Positions 47,904-57,534 are shown, numbered from the stretch's first letter. The stretch is DNA of 64,000 nucleotides from Candidatus Streptomyces philanthi (GCA_018114805.1 CP073042.1:1674001-1738000); one strand, 5' to 3'. Numbers and translations are program-made. The notes: generated by a model from the letters alone, not told the origin.

Positions 47904-48527
47904 TCAGTCCGTGCCCCGGACCTGCGGAAGCGCGTAGGCGGCGAGGAAGCGGTCCGCGAGATCGGTTGCATAGCCGTCATCGAACGTTCCGTTGAAAAAA
48001 AGCCTCTTGAAGAGCACCGGGCCGGCCAGCTTGTCGATCGCCGCATCCGTGCGCAGGTCCGGCGACAGCTCGCCCCGAACCTTCGCAGCCTCGACAATTT
48101 CCCGTATGAGTTCCGTACCTTTGCGGTGGCAATCATCCAGGATGATGGCGCTGGCCCGGTCGGCGGCGACCCGTTCGATCATCACTCGCAGCGCACGCTC
48201 GGCCACAGAATCGAGCAGCATGCTGCGAAACGCCTGCAATTCAGAGATCAAATCGGCCCGCAAGTCGCCCGTCGGCGCGCAATGTTCGACCTCGAAGGAG
48301 CGAGCGAGTACGTCGCGGATCAGCATGGCCGACTCCGGCCAGTGCCGGTAAAGCGTCGTCCGGCCGAGTCCGCTGCGCGCCGCCACGGCGACGTGCGTCA
48401 CCGCGGCCCAACCGTCCTCGATCAGCAGTTGCTGCGCCGCCGTGAGCGCCGCGGCTCGGCTGCGCTCCGCACGCGGATCGGGCCCCCGGTGCGTCACACC
48501 GACCGCCGCGCCGTCCGTCTTCGCCAT
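47904..48527 (-). CDS. TetR family repressor (copy 1)
   Basis: 207 residues. The helix-turn-helix is DGWAAVTHVAVAARSGLGRT followed by TLYRHWPESAMLI. The C-terminal ligand domain is divergent. ATG 48527. A site matching the exporter operators (AGTGCAAACTGCTCCAC read on the minus strand, 48557-48573) lies 30 bp upstream, so it most likely represses itself, the MMPL exporter and the hemerythrin-like gene, with release by the pathway product. Confidence 0.88.
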   Translation of the reverse strand: MAKTDGAAVGVTHRGPDPRAERSRAAALTAAQQLLIEDGWAAVTHVAVAARSGLGRTTLYRHWPESAMLIRDVLARSFEVEHCAPTGDLRADLISELQAFRSMLLDSVAERALRVMIERVAADRASAIILDDCHRKGTELIREIVEAAKVRGELSPDLRTDAAIDKLAGPVLFKRLFFNGTFDDGYATDLADRFLAAYALPQVRGTD

Positions 48528-48556
48528 GCATCACGCTCCACGCTGAACTGACTAAT

Positions 48557-48573
48557 GTGGAGCAGTTTGCACT
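48557..48573 (-). promoter_or_regulatory. Repressor site upstream of TetR copy 1
   Basis: GTGGAGCAGTTTGCACT on the plus strand; its reverse, AGTGCAAACTGCTCCAC, differs at only two positions from the third site before the MMPL exporter (AGTGCAATCTGTTCCAC). The position overlaps the probable -10 region (CACATTAGT) of the tetR promoter. Confidence 0.75.
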
Positions 48574-48715
48574 AGAACCCTCCTGGGCGCCGACCTCGCC
48601 CGCCCGCACGAGGGCTTTTGGGGCCTGGTCAAACCCCTGTCGCGGCGCGAATTGAGCGCTGAGCGCGACCGACGGAACGCGCTGCGCGACTGCCCTCGCG
48701 CGCATGCGGCGCGGA

Positions 48716-49387
48716 TCAGTACGCGGGGCCCGCCACGGGCTCGGCCCGCCGCTCGGGGGTCAGCTCGCGCTGCGACTCCGGGGGCACCTCCACCGCGTAC
48801 GCCCGCAGGAAGCCGTCGACCAGTTCGGTCACGTAGTCGCGCTCGAAGCCACTGTTGGCGACCAGCCGGCGGAAGAACATGGGCCCGAGCAGCAGCCCGA
48901 TGGCCTCCTCCGTGCCGAGCCGGGCCGGCAGGTCGCCCTGCTCGCGGCCGTGCTCGATGATCGCCGTCAGCACCTCGGCGCCCTTGTGCCGGCACTGCTC
49001 AAGGACCTCGGCGTACTCCGCGTCGATCGACGCCTGGTCGATGATCACGCGCAGCGCGCGGTCACCGGTCGGGTTCTCCAGCAGGATTTGGAAGGCCCGC
49101 AGCTCACAGATCAGGTCCTCGCGCAGGTCGCCCGTGCGGGAGGAGTGGTCGATCTGGAACAACTGGGCGAGCAACTGGCGGATGAGCATCGCCGAGTCGG
49201 GCCAGTGCCGATAGAGGGTGGTGCGGCCGACGCCGCTACGGGCCGCGACAGCGACATGGGTGACCGCCGCCCAGCCCTCCTCGATCAGCAGTTCCTGGGC
49301 AGCGGCGAGCGCCGCGGCCCGGCTCCGTTCCGCGCGCGGATCGGGCACCCGGCCCGTCACACCGACTGTCATACCGTCTTTGTCCAC
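48716..49387 (-). CDS. TetR family repressor (copy 2, paralogue)
   Basis: About 223 residues and clearly homologous to copy 1; the DNA-recognition region THVAVAARSGVGRTTLYRHWP differs from copy 1 by a single residue (Val for Leu), while the ligand domain has diverged. I start at GTG 49387 (preceded by AAGGGGAG and matching the N-terminus of copy 1); the frame is open to 49417. It probably binds related operators but senses another ligand. A near-perfect palindrome at 49422 may be its own operator. Confidence 0.85.
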   Translation of the reverse strand: MDKDGMTVGVTGRVPDPRAERSRAAALAAAQELLIEEGWAAVTHVAVAARSGVGRTTLYRHWPDSAMLIRQLLAQLFQIDHSSRTGDLREDLICELRAFQILLENPTGDRALRVIIDQASIDAEYAEVLEQCRHKGAEVLTAIIEHGREQGDLPARLGTEEAIGLLLGPMFFRRLVANSGFERDYVTELVDGFLRAYAVEVPPESQRELTPERRAEPVAGPAY

Positions 49388-49421
49388 TGGCCTACACGCT
49401 CCCCTTGAGGGCTTCACCGCC

Positions 49422-49439
49422 GTGGAACGTCCGTACCAC
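49422..49439. promoter_or_regulatory. Palindrome upstream of TetR copy 2
   Basis: GTGGAACGTCCGTACCAC, an 18-bp palindrome with a single mismatched pair. The half-site GTGGWACG resembles the GGWRCA half-site of the other operators, with one base less between halves. Confidence 0.55.
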
Positions 49440-49579
49440 AGCCACGCTTAACCCCCCGAGGATAGCAACGATCGACCATACGATCAGTTCCACGGATCGC
49501 ACATCAACCGACCGCACGCCCGGCCGACCCCGCCGCCACGGCACCCGGGGGCCGGATCGGCCCGCTCACCACCGGGCGG

Positions 49580-50089
49580 TCAGCCCTCGCGCAGCATGCA
49601 CACCCGGGGCCAGCGGTCCAGACCGATCTCCGCCTCCCGGCGCCGGATCTCCCGCAGCCCGGGCGTCACCTCGGCGTCGGACAGCACCCGGAAACCGCAG
49701 CGCCGCGCGTAGTACGGCGCGTTCCACGGCACGTCCGCGAAGGTCGTGAGCGTCACCCCGGGCAGCCCCTCGGCCCCGGCGCGCGCGGCGAGGTGGTCGA
49801 TGAGGCCGCGGCCGACGCCCTGCCGGGCCACGTCCGGGTGCACCGAGACCTGCTCGATGTGCAGCCGCCCGTCCACCGGGTCGGTCAGCCCGTAGGCGAC
49901 CGGCCAGTCCCCGTCGTCCACGGCCACCCAGCAGCGCCCGGCCCGCTGGTAGTGGGTGAGCTCGGGGAGCGAGGGCGGTTCGTCGTCGGCGATCTCCGGC
50001 ATGCCGATCGCCCGGAAGCACTCCCCCACCGCCCGCTCGATGTCCCGCAGCACCGGAAGCTCGTCCCGGCGCGCCAACCTGTTGATCAT
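49580..50089 (-). CDS. GNAT family N-acetyltransferase
   Basis: 169 residues, intact. The acetyl-CoA loop is VSVHPDVARQGVGRGLIDHL (Q/RxxGxG/A type), and the C-terminal strand is PGVTLTTFADVPWNAPYYAR. ATG 50089 overlaps the stop of the Rieske gene (ATGA), so the two are coupled. Relatives are small-molecule acetyltransferases; substrate unknown. Confidence 0.85.
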   Translation of the reverse strand: MINRLARRDELPVLRDIERAVGECFRAIGMPEIADDEPPSLPELTHYQRAGRCWVAVDDGDWPVAYGLTDPVDGRLHIEQVSVHPDVARQGVGRGLIDHLAARAGAEGLPGVTLTTFADVPWNAPYYARRCGFRVLSDAEVTPGLREIRRREAEIGLDRWPRVCMLREG

Positions 50090-51149
50090 GCGCCCATTCT
50101 GGGGCGGGGGGCGCGGGTCGGGAAAGCGCGTTTCGCGGGCCTGGCCGCCGCGCGCGCCGGGGCGTGCCCCGGATCGCTGTAGAACTGTCGGGCCCAGCGC
50201 CGGAACGGCATGATCGTGCCGTCCCCCTGCGCGAGCCGGGGCTGCTCCTGGTACCTGCTGTGGGCCCAGATGGCGGCGCCACGGCGGCGACCAGCGAGGC
50301 GACCGGCCGGCGGCCGGTGCCCGGCGGCCGCAGGGCGACGGAGACCCGCAGTTCGCTCCGGTCGGCTTCCACGGGCGTGACGGACATCCGGGCCTGCAAC
50401 TCGAAGCCGAACTTCATGGCCTCGGCCTCGACCCGGACGCTGCCGACGCCCTCTAGGTTCACCCGGATCGCGGGCAGCGTCGCGAAGCGCTTGGTGCCCG
50501 CGCGCTCGCCGCGCGGCCGGACCTGGTACCGGAACCGCATCAGGTGCCCGTCGAACACCTGGTCTCCGGACGGGGTCATGTTGACCTTGTGCAGCGTGCC
50601 GAAGCGGCCGAAGTCGACGAAGTTCTCGGCGACGTCCTGCGGGTAGGCCGCCAGCGGGAACCGGGTGCACCGCGGGGTGCGGAACCCCGCCCCCATGATG
50701 CCCTCGGCCTCCCACTGGGGCGCCTTCCCCTAGGCGTGGGACCAGACGAAGACCAGGTCGTCCACCTCGCGGAAGTCCAGGGTGGCCAGCCGAGCCTTGG
50801 GCGGCGGGGCGCCGTAGGCCGTCTTGACGCAAGTCCCCTCCGGGTCGAACTGGAACTGGTGGAAGGGGCAGACGAGGTTGTCTCCGCGCACCGTCCCGCC
50901 GTGGCCCAGATGGGCCCCGAGGTGCGGGCAGAACGGCCGCACCACGCTCAACCGGCCGCTCGTGGTGCGGTAGAGGACCACGTCCTCGCCCTTGAGCCGT
51001 CGGGTGAGCACCTTGCCAGGGCGCACCTCACCGCTGGTGGCCACGGCGAACCAGCCGTCGGGGTAAGGGAGTCGAGGTTGTTCCTTGCTCGGCGACGGTG
51101 CGCGGGCCGGGTCCCTCGGGTCCTGCTCGCGCCGCTTCCACCTGCTCAT
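50086..51149 (-). pseudogene. Rieske [2Fe-2S] oxygenase-like protein (copy 1), in-frame TAG and one frameshift
   Basis: About 355 residues. The Rieske centre is complete (CPHLGAHLG and CPFHQFQFDPEGTC). The segment that binds the mononuclear iron reads ENFVDFGRFGTLHKV: the first His of the usual D-x2-H-x4-H pattern is Arg. A TAG at 50730-50732 interrupts FVWSHA-stop-GKAPQWE, where copy 2 reads HALGKPPQWE. The frame changes near 50275 and the last 60 residues (RYQEQPRLAQGDGTI, RRWARQFYS) end at 50086. ATG 51149 follows AAGGGTG. Family members hydroxylate or desaturate rings and sterol-like substrates with a ferredoxin partner. Confidence 0.75.
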
Positions 51150-51260
51150 GGTGCACCCTTCGTCACGCTGGTCGTGTACGCCCGTCTCGTGCCGTACCGC
51201 TTCGTGGCGGCGTCGCATCGCGTCCCGGACGCTTCGGCCGCGCTCCGCGCCGCGCGTGCG

Positions 51261-52362
51261 CTAGCCCGTGGGCTCCTCGGCGGTCGGCGACCCGCCGGCG
51301 TCGGCCGCCCCCGCCCGGGCGTCGGCGCCCCCCTCGGCGCTGTAGAACTGCCGCGACCAGCGGCGGAACTTCACGACCGGCCCGTCCCTCTTGGCCAGCC
51401 GTGGCTGCTGGGCGTACCTGCGGTGCTCCCAGATCGGGAAGTCCTTGCGCGTGTCGAACCAGAACAACCAGGTCAGGACCCTGGCGGCCAGCTCGGCCGG
51501 GAGCCCGGCCGCGCTGCGCGGGCCGAGCCGGGCGCAGCGGGCGCTGGTGGTCAGGCGCAGGTCCACGTGGGCAGGGTCCACGGGCGTGACGGCGAACCGG
51601 GTGCGCATCTGGAGGCCGAGCTTGGCCACCTCGATCTCCGTGTAGCCGACGCCGATGCCCTGCACGACCACCTTGACCAGGGGCGCGACGGAGGACACCC
51701 GCGCGGCGTCGTCGGCGCCGCTGGCCGGGTGGAAGCGGTAGGTGGTGCCCATCCGGTGGCCGTCGAACCAGGGCTCCTCGACCACCTCGTGCCGGATGCC
51801 GCGGATCGGCCCGAAGTGCCCGTAGTCCACGATGTTCTCGATGACGTCCTGCGGATACTCCACCAGCGCCGGACCGTGGGGTACGGGCGGGAGAACCCCT
51901 CGCCCGAGCGGACGTCGAGTTCCCACTGCGGCGGCTTGCCCAGCGCGTGCCGCCACACGAACACCAGGCCCTCGACCTCGCGGCACTCCAGGGTGGCCAG
52001 CCGGGCCTTGGCGGGCGGCGGCGTGCCGTAGCCGGTGCGCACGCACGTCCCGTCCGGGCCGAACTGGAAGTGGTGGAAGGGACAGCGGATGTGCTCGCCG
52101 CACACGGTGGCGCCGTAGCCGAGGTGAGCCCCCATGTGCGGGCAGTGCGCCCGCGTGGCGCGGGCCTTCCCGCTGGCCGACCGGTAGAGCACGACGTCCT
52201 CGTCCATCAGGCGCCGGGTCAGCACCTGCCCCGCCGCAGCTCGCCGCTGGTGGCGAGGGGGAACCAGCCGTCCACGTAGGGCCTCCTGGGGGCGATGCGC
52301 GCCATCGAGGGTGGCAGGCCCGCCTCGCCCCGGTCGTACCAGCCCTTCTTCCTGACCTGCAT
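51261..52362 (-). CDS. Rieske [2Fe-2S] oxygenase-like protein (copy 2), two frameshifts
   Basis: Paralogue of copy 1, about 365 residues. Rieske ligands are in CPHMGAHLG and CPFHHFQFGPDGTC. The mononuclear iron segment is ENIVDYGHFGPIRGIRHE: here the first His is kept and the second is Arg, the reverse of copy 1. ATG 52362 follows AAAGGGG. Frame changes near 52225 and near 51890. The C-terminal domain contains VVVQGIGVGYTEIEVAKLGL, RRYAQQPRLAKRDGPVVKFR and a Gly/Ala-rich tail. It lies 111 bp upstream of copy 1 in the same direction, so they are likely one operon with the GNAT gene. Confidence 0.78.
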
Positions 52363-52572
52363 GCAGCCCCTTTCCGCGCTGCCGCCCTGGCTCGTCGGCG
52401 GCGCGTCACCGCGCCGCCCGTGGCCTGTTGGCAGCCCTTCCCGACCGGGCGTTCGCGGCAACCGGTGGGGGCGGAGCGGGCGGGCACGTAGGGGGCACGC
52501 GGGGCGGGCCCACGGCGGGGCGGCGTGGCGCGCCACTCGCCGGGGCGAGTGGGGCGGCGAGCGTGGGGGTGG

Positions 52573-53618
52573 TTAGGGGAGCGCGCGGCGGGTGCCGGTC
52601 GCTCGCGCGGGGCAGGTCAGCGCGTCAGCCGCCAGCCGCGTCACCGTCTCGCGCAGTCCCGACCAGCCGGCCTCGGTGTCCGACGTGCGCGCGTGCGGCC
52701 CGCGGAACCAGGTCAGGTACTCGGCCACGTCCCCCAGGTCCCAGCGCAGCGCGTACAGGGCCAGCGCCGCGGGGTCCGGGGTGTGCCCGCTGGCCCGCGC
52801 GTACCGGTCCAGGTCGGCGGGGCCGGTGGCCACCAGCCACAGGTCGCGCTCGGGGTGGGCGAGCCGCACCGTGTCCCAGTCCACGAGCAGCGGCCGGGCG
52901 CCCGCCCGACCCGTTCCGGCGCGCCACAGCCGTTGCCCGGGTGCGGCTCGCCGTGGGTGACCACGCGCCGCGCGCTCCGCCCGGCCACCTCGGCCGCCAA
53001 CTCGTCGAACGCGGCCAGCCGCTCGCGCAGCGCGCCGGCGGCCCCGGCCACCACGTCCCGCGCAGGCTCCGCGAACGGGCCGCCGTGCCACGGGCGCCCG
53101 CACTCGGCCAACGCCCGCCGCAGCACCTCGCGCGTGGGCGACGGCGGCGGGAGGTCGGCGAGGGGTGCGCGTACCGCGCTGCGGTGCAGGGCAGCCAGCA
53201 GGTCGAGCACCTCGTCACGCTCGTCCCGCGCCAACTCCTGCCCGAACGCGCCCGCCTCGCCGCTCTCGTACGGGAAGACGCTGATCGCGAACCGGGCGCC
53301 GAGGCGGCGGATGGCCGCGCCCTCCCGGGTGGTCAGCGGGGCCACCACGAAGTCGCGGCCCGGCTGGGCGCGCAGCGCGACGGCCGCCTCCATCGCCGCG
53401 CACAACCCGGCGAAGGCGGCGTCCGCGCCACTCCCCCACTGGTCCTTGTGCGTGAGGTCGGCGACGGTGACGAAGGCGCGGCGACCGGCGCCGGTCTCGG
53501 CGACCCAGTGGTAGTCGCCGAAGCCGACAGGCGCGTAGGTGAGGTGCGCGCCGCCCATCCCCCAGGCGTCGAGGGCCTGTCGCACGGCGCGCTCATCGAG
53601 ATCGGGTCGGTCCTGCAT
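52573..53618 (-). CDS. Aminoglycoside phosphotransferase-like (APH) kinase, one frameshift
   Basis: A small-molecule kinase of about 348 residues. The catalytic loop is VVTHGEPHPGN and the metal-binding DFG-like motif is LLVDWDTVRLAHPERDLW; between them the frame slips near 52920. The N-terminal lobe (VGFGDYHWVAETG, FVTVADLTHKDQW) fits the spectinomycin-phosphotransferase-like group. ATG 53618. Such genes are often not resistance determinants; there is no evidence for a drug substrate here. Confidence 0.78.
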
Positions 53619-53986
53619 GCCGCGACCGTAGCGGCGCCACCCACCCCGACGCACGCCAGTTCCACCCGCCGCGCGCCCTCCCGTACGCCCCGACGCCCCC
53701 GTCGCCCCCGATCGGCAACGCGCGCGCCGACGGTTGGCGCGCGAACGACGGGACGGGGCAGCGGCGTTCCCGCGCCGCTGACCACGCGGTGACGCGGACG
53801 GTGGCGCGTGGACGGAGCGGGAGCGCGTGTGGGCGCGCGCCGGTGCGCGGGGCGGGGCCTCGCTGCGTACGGGAGACGCGACCCGCTTTGACATCTGACC
53901 GGCATGGGTAACTTACGGGTGTTTCGCCACCTTTCACCCCGCGAGGCCCCCTCGCGGGCTACTTCGGAGGAAGTGCACCAGAAGCT
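53619..53986 (+). promoter_or_regulatory. Divergent region with probable SDR promoter
   Basis: 368 bp between the phosphotransferase and the SDR. TTGACA at 53888-53893 is followed after 15 bp by TAACTT (53909-53914), a plausible promoter for the plus-strand SDR gene. GGAGGA near 53965 could serve as its ribosome binding site, though 15 bases from the ATG. Nothing else is recognised. Confidence 0.45.
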
Positions 53987-54761
53987 ATGGACCTCCACCT
54001 CACCGGCAAGAAGGCCCTCGTCACGGGCGCCAGCCGCGGCACCGGTCTCGCCATCACCAAGGCCCTGCTGGCGGAGGGCGTACGCGTGGCCGGCTGCGCG
54101 CGCACCCTGACGCCCGCGCTCAAGGAGACCGGCGCCGTGCCGATCGCGTGCGACGTCACCGCGCCCGACGGGCCGCGCGACCTGGTCGCGGAGGCCGCGG
54201 ACACGCTCGATGGGCTCGACTTCGTCGTCAACAACGTGGGTGGCAAGGACACCTACAACTCGGGCGGGTTCCTCGCCCTGGACGACGCCGAATGGCAGCG
54301 GACGCTGGACCTCAACTTCACCAGCGCCGTGCGCGTCACCCGGGCCGCCCTGCCGCACCTGCTGCGCCAGGGCGGCGTCATCGTCAACATCTCCTCGACG
54401 GCGGCCCGCGTCCCGGCGGCCACGACGGTGGACTACGGGGCGGCCAAGGCGGCGCTGAACGCGCTGGCCAAGGCGCTGAACGAGGAGTTCGGGCCACAGG
54501 GCGTGCGCGCCCTGACAGTCTCGCCCGGCCCGATCAACATCGAGCGCTGGACCGACCCGGACGGCCCGGCGGCCATCCTGGCCGCGGCGTTCGGCGTCCC
54601 GCAGGACGAGGTGGTGGCCCACCTGCCGAAGCGCTTCGGGCTGACGACCGGGCACATCGCGGAGCCGGCCCACATCGGTTCGCTCGTCGCCTTCCTGCTC
54701 TCCGGCCAGCATCGCCGGGGCCGACGTCCGGGTGGACGACGGCCTGGTCAAGGCCGTCTGA
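53987..54761 (+). CDS. Short-chain dehydrogenase/reductase, frameshift near C-terminus
   Basis: A classical SDR of about 258 residues: TGASRGTGLAITKALL (cofactor), NNVGG, the catalytic Ser in NISSTAARVPA and the YGAAK motif (Tyr and Lys). The frame shifts near 54705 after FLLSG; the correct continuation is ASIAGADVRVDDGLVKAV with stop 54759-54761, the usual SDR ending. Substrate not known. Confidence 0.85.
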
Positions 54762-54870
54762 CAACCACTCCAACCCGCCATCGCCCCGCCGCACCCGCGC
54801 CCCGCCTCGCCGCGCTCCGCGGCGCCACGACGTGGCCCCGCCGGGTCGCCGCGGCGGCGGGGCGCGGACG

Positions 54871-55266
54871 TCAGGCCCCCACGGCGCCGTCGATCCCCTC
54901 GCGCAGGAAGTCGGCGTGCCCGTTGTGCCGCGCGTACTCGTGGATCAGGTGGAGCATGACCAGCCGCAGCGACACGTCCGTGCCCCAGCGGGGTTGGTGG
55001 CCGGTCACCTCCAGGGACGGGGCCGCCCTCTCGACGCGCCGGGCGTGCTCGACCTCGGCCATGTGCCGCACCAGGCCGAGCAGGGTCAGCGTGGACGGCG
55101 GCATGGAGCGCTCGCGCAACTCCTCCTCGGTCAGGCCCGCGCACTTCATGGCGAGCGTGGCGCGGTGGAAGTCCAGATAGGCGCGGAGCGTCTCGTGCTC
55201 GCCGCCGGTCATCGGCGGGTCGATCCGCCGGCTCCAGTCGGCTGGGACCAGGGGTTCACTGCTCAC
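54871..55266 (-). CDS. DinB/DUF664 family protein
   Basis: 131 residues starting from GTG 55266 (CGGAGTG upstream). A DinB-type four-helix bundle with putative metal His in LVRHMAEVEHARRVE and LHLIHEYARHNGHADFLRE, close to DUF664 proteins that act as mycothiol-dependent transferases or similar in actinomycetes. It converges with the SDR gene. Ordinary chromosomal gene. Confidence 0.82.
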   Translation of the reverse strand: MSSEPLVPADWSRRIDPPMTGGEHETLRAYLDFHRATLAMKCAGLTEEELRERSMPPSTLTLLGLVRHMAEVEHARRVERAAPSLEVTGHQPRWGTDVSLRLVMLHLIHEYARHNGHADFLREGIDGAVGA

Positions 55267-55499
55267 GGCGGCACTCCGGTTCGGCGAGGGGCTCGGATAC
55301 GGCTGGACAGCGCGCTCGCGGACGCCGGGGCGCGCTCGGCCCGGCCACGGGTGGGCGATCAGCACGCGGGGAGCGTACGCGAGACCGCCGCCGGCCCTCC
55401 CGCCGGACGTGGCGCCCCCGCGCCGCGACACCCGGACCAGCGCGAAAGGCGGGCGCCGCCCAGTTGTTACCGCAGGGTCAACAAGTTGTGCCCGAGGGA

Positions 55500-55530
55500 T
55501 TGACTGCCTTGCTGACACGCAGTCTCATAA
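55500..55530 (+). promoter_or_regulatory. Probable promoter of the AurF-like gene
   Basis: TTGACT at 55500-55505 with CTCATA/TCATAA at 55524-55530, 18-19 bp apart, about 45 bp before the start codon. An imperfect dyad GTTGTTACC-N4-GGTCAACAAG (about 55463-55487) lies just upstream and could be an operator for the adjacent TetR. Confidence 0.45.
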
Positions 55531-55572
55531 GAGCGTGACCGCGGGTAACCCATCAGCGAGGTGTCCTCAGCC

Positions 55573-56505
55573 ATGACTGCGACGATGAACGAGATCGAGA
55601 TGCTCCGGGACGCCCTCGGACTGCTCAAGGACCGCGAGCAGGTGGCCGAGCGCCTCCTCGACTCCTCCGCCAAGCACTCCTTCGACCCGGACAAGGAGTT
55701 GGACTGGGACGCGCCCTTCGAGGAGGGCAAGTGGTTCTGGCCGCCGGAGCTGGTCTCGCTCTACGACACCCCCATGTGGCAGCGGATGTCGGAGGAGCAG
55801 CGGATACAGCTCTCCCGCCACGAGTCCGCGGCCCTGGCCTCGCTCGGCATCTGGTTCGAGATCATCCTCATGCAGCTCCTGACCCGGCACATCTACGACC
55901 GCCCGACCACCAGCGCGCACGTGCGGTACGCGCTGACCGAGATCGCCGACGAGTGCCGGCACTCGATGATGTTCGCGCGGCTCATGCAGAAGTCGGACGT
56001 CCCCGCGTACCCGGTCACACGGCTGCACCACAACCTCGGTCGCCTCTTCAAGACCATCTCCACCACGCCGGGTTCGTTCACCGCCACCCTGCTGGGCGAG
56101 GAGATACTGGACTGGATGCAGCGGCTCACCTTCCCGGACGAGCGCGTCCAGCCGCTGGTGCGCGGCGTCACCCGCATCCACGTCGTGGAGGAGGCCCGCC
56201 ACGTGCGCTACGCGCGCGAGGAGTTGCGCCGCCAGATGGTGACCGCGCCACGCTGGGAGGCCGAGTACACCCGGCTGGTCTCCGGCGAGTTCGCCCGTAT
56301 ATTCTCCGTCGCCTTCGTCAACCCGAAGGTCTACTCGGACGTCGGGCTCGATCGCCGGGAGGCCGTGGCCCAGGTCAAGGCCAGCGGCCACCGCCGCGAG
56401 GTGATGCAGACCGGCGCGAAGCGGCTGACGGACTTCCTGGACGACATCGGCGTGCTGCGCGGCGTGGGCCGCAAGCTGTGGCAGAGCAGCGGGCTGCTGG
56501 CCTGA
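55573..56505 (+). CDS. AurF-like diiron oxygenase
   Basis: A ferritin-like diiron protein of 310 residues, in the p-aminobenzoate N-oxygenase (AurF) family. Metal-binding ExxxH motifs are seen in EIADECRHSMMFARLM and HVVEEARHVRYAREEL, with further Glu in LGEEILDWMQR and an early RHESAALASLGIWFE. Intact, ATG 55573. Many streptomycetes carry such a gene next to a TetR in their core genome, so it need not belong to the cluster, although N-oxygenation would fit nitrogen chemistry. Confidence 0.85.
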   Translation: MTATMNEIEMLRDALGLLKDREQVAERLLDSSAKHSFDPDKELDWDAPFEEGKWFWPPELVSLYDTPMWQRMSEEQRIQLSRHESAALASLGIWFEIILMQLLTRHIYDRPTTSAHVRYALTEIADECRHSMMFARLMQKSDVPAYPVTRLHHNLGRLFKTISTTPGSFTATLLGEEILDWMQRLTFPDERVQPLVRGVTRIHVVEEARHVRYAREELRRQMVTAPRWEAEYTRLVSGEFARIFSVAFVNPKVYSDVGLDRREAVAQVKASGHRREVMQTGAKRLTDFLDDIGVLRGVGRKLWQSSGLLA

Positions 56506-56610
56506 CGCCGCGCCCGCCGGCGCCGCGCCGGTCACCTCGCGCGGGTGGCCGGCCGCCGGGCCTCCCGCGGGTGCCGACCGGTCGCCGCACCCGCCGGATA
56601 GGCTGCTCGT

Positions 56611-57416
56611 ATGAGAGCCCTTCATGACCAGCGGCGGAACCGCCCACGCGGCCACGGCACGGGCCCGCACCCCGTGGCGCCTACCGCAGGCTCAGCGTCG
56701 AGGAGCGCCGCGCCGAACTGCTCGCCGCGGCGCTCGAACTCTTCGCCCACCGCCCGCCGGAGGACGTCTCGTTGGACGACGTCGCGGCGACGGCCGGCGC
56801 CTCCCGGCCGCTGGTCTACCGGTACTTCCCCGGCGGCAAGCAGCAGTTGTACGAGGCGGCCATAGGCAGCGCGGCCGAACAGTAGCGGGGCTGCTTCACC
56901 GAGCCGCAGACCGGGCCGCCCACCCAACGGCTGAGGCGGGACCTGACCCGCTACCTCGCCTTCGTGGACGAGCACGACGCGGGGTTCTCCGCGCTGCTCC
57001 GGGGCGGCGGCGCCGAGACCTCCCGGACCAACGCCATCGTGGACGGCGTGCGCCGCGCCGCCGCCGAGCAGATCCTCATCCACCTCGGCACGCCCGAACC
57101 CGGGCCCCGGCTGCGGATGATGGTGCGGGTGTGGATCACGGAGGCGGAGGCGGCCTCGCTGATCTGGCTGGACGAGGGGAAGCAACCGCCGCTGGACGAG
57201 CTGCGCACCTGGCTGGTGGACCACTTCGTGGCGCTGCTGACGGCGACCGCCGCGCGCGACGAGACGACTGCTGACGGCGACCGCCGCGCGCGACGAGACG
57301 AGGAGACCGCGCGGGTGGCGCGCGCGACCCTCGCGCTGGAGGGTTCGCAGGGTGCCGTCGCCGACCTGACGCGCCGCATCCTGCCCCTGGTCGACGACGC
57401 CGCACACCTGCTCTGA
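56611..57416 (+). pseudogene. TetR family regulator, frameshifted, in-frame TAG and internal duplication
   Basis: Read from ATG 56611 with one missing base near 56681, it gives YRRLSVEERRAELLAAALEL, a helix-turn-helix (DVSLDDVAATAGASRPLVYRYF) and a ligand domain (YLAFVDEHDAGFSALLRGG, WITEAEAASLIWLDEGKQPP). A TAG at 56883-56885 interrupts AIGSAAEQ-stop-RGCFTEPQ. A 34-bp tandem duplication (57234-57301) lies near the C-terminus, yet the frame is normal again afterwards (ARVARATLALEG to the stop at 57416). It probably regulates the upstream AurF-like gene if functional. Confidence 0.7.
57234..57301. repeat. 34-bp perfect tandem duplication
   Basis: Positions 57234-57267 are repeated exactly at 57268-57301, inside the TetR gene. 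The unit is not a multiple of three. Confidence 0.9.
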
Positions 57417-57534
57417 GCCGGCCCCCCGCGCCGCTCCGAGCTGGCCCCTCGCGCCCGCGCGACCGCTCGCCGGGCCACGCGGCCAGCACACCGCCACGGG
57501 TCGAGGTCGGCGCCATCGATGTGACACTGGGGGC

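Noticed and set aside
49478..49496. Second possible TetR site (CAGTTCCACGG) upstream of TetR copy 2
   Set aside because: Only one half of the dyad is recognisable.
55573..56505. AurF-like protein as the N-oxygenase of the cluster
   Set aside because: It lies 6 kb beyond the last likely cluster gene among ordinary chromosomal genes, and similar genes occur widely in streptomycetes; kept as a flank gene.
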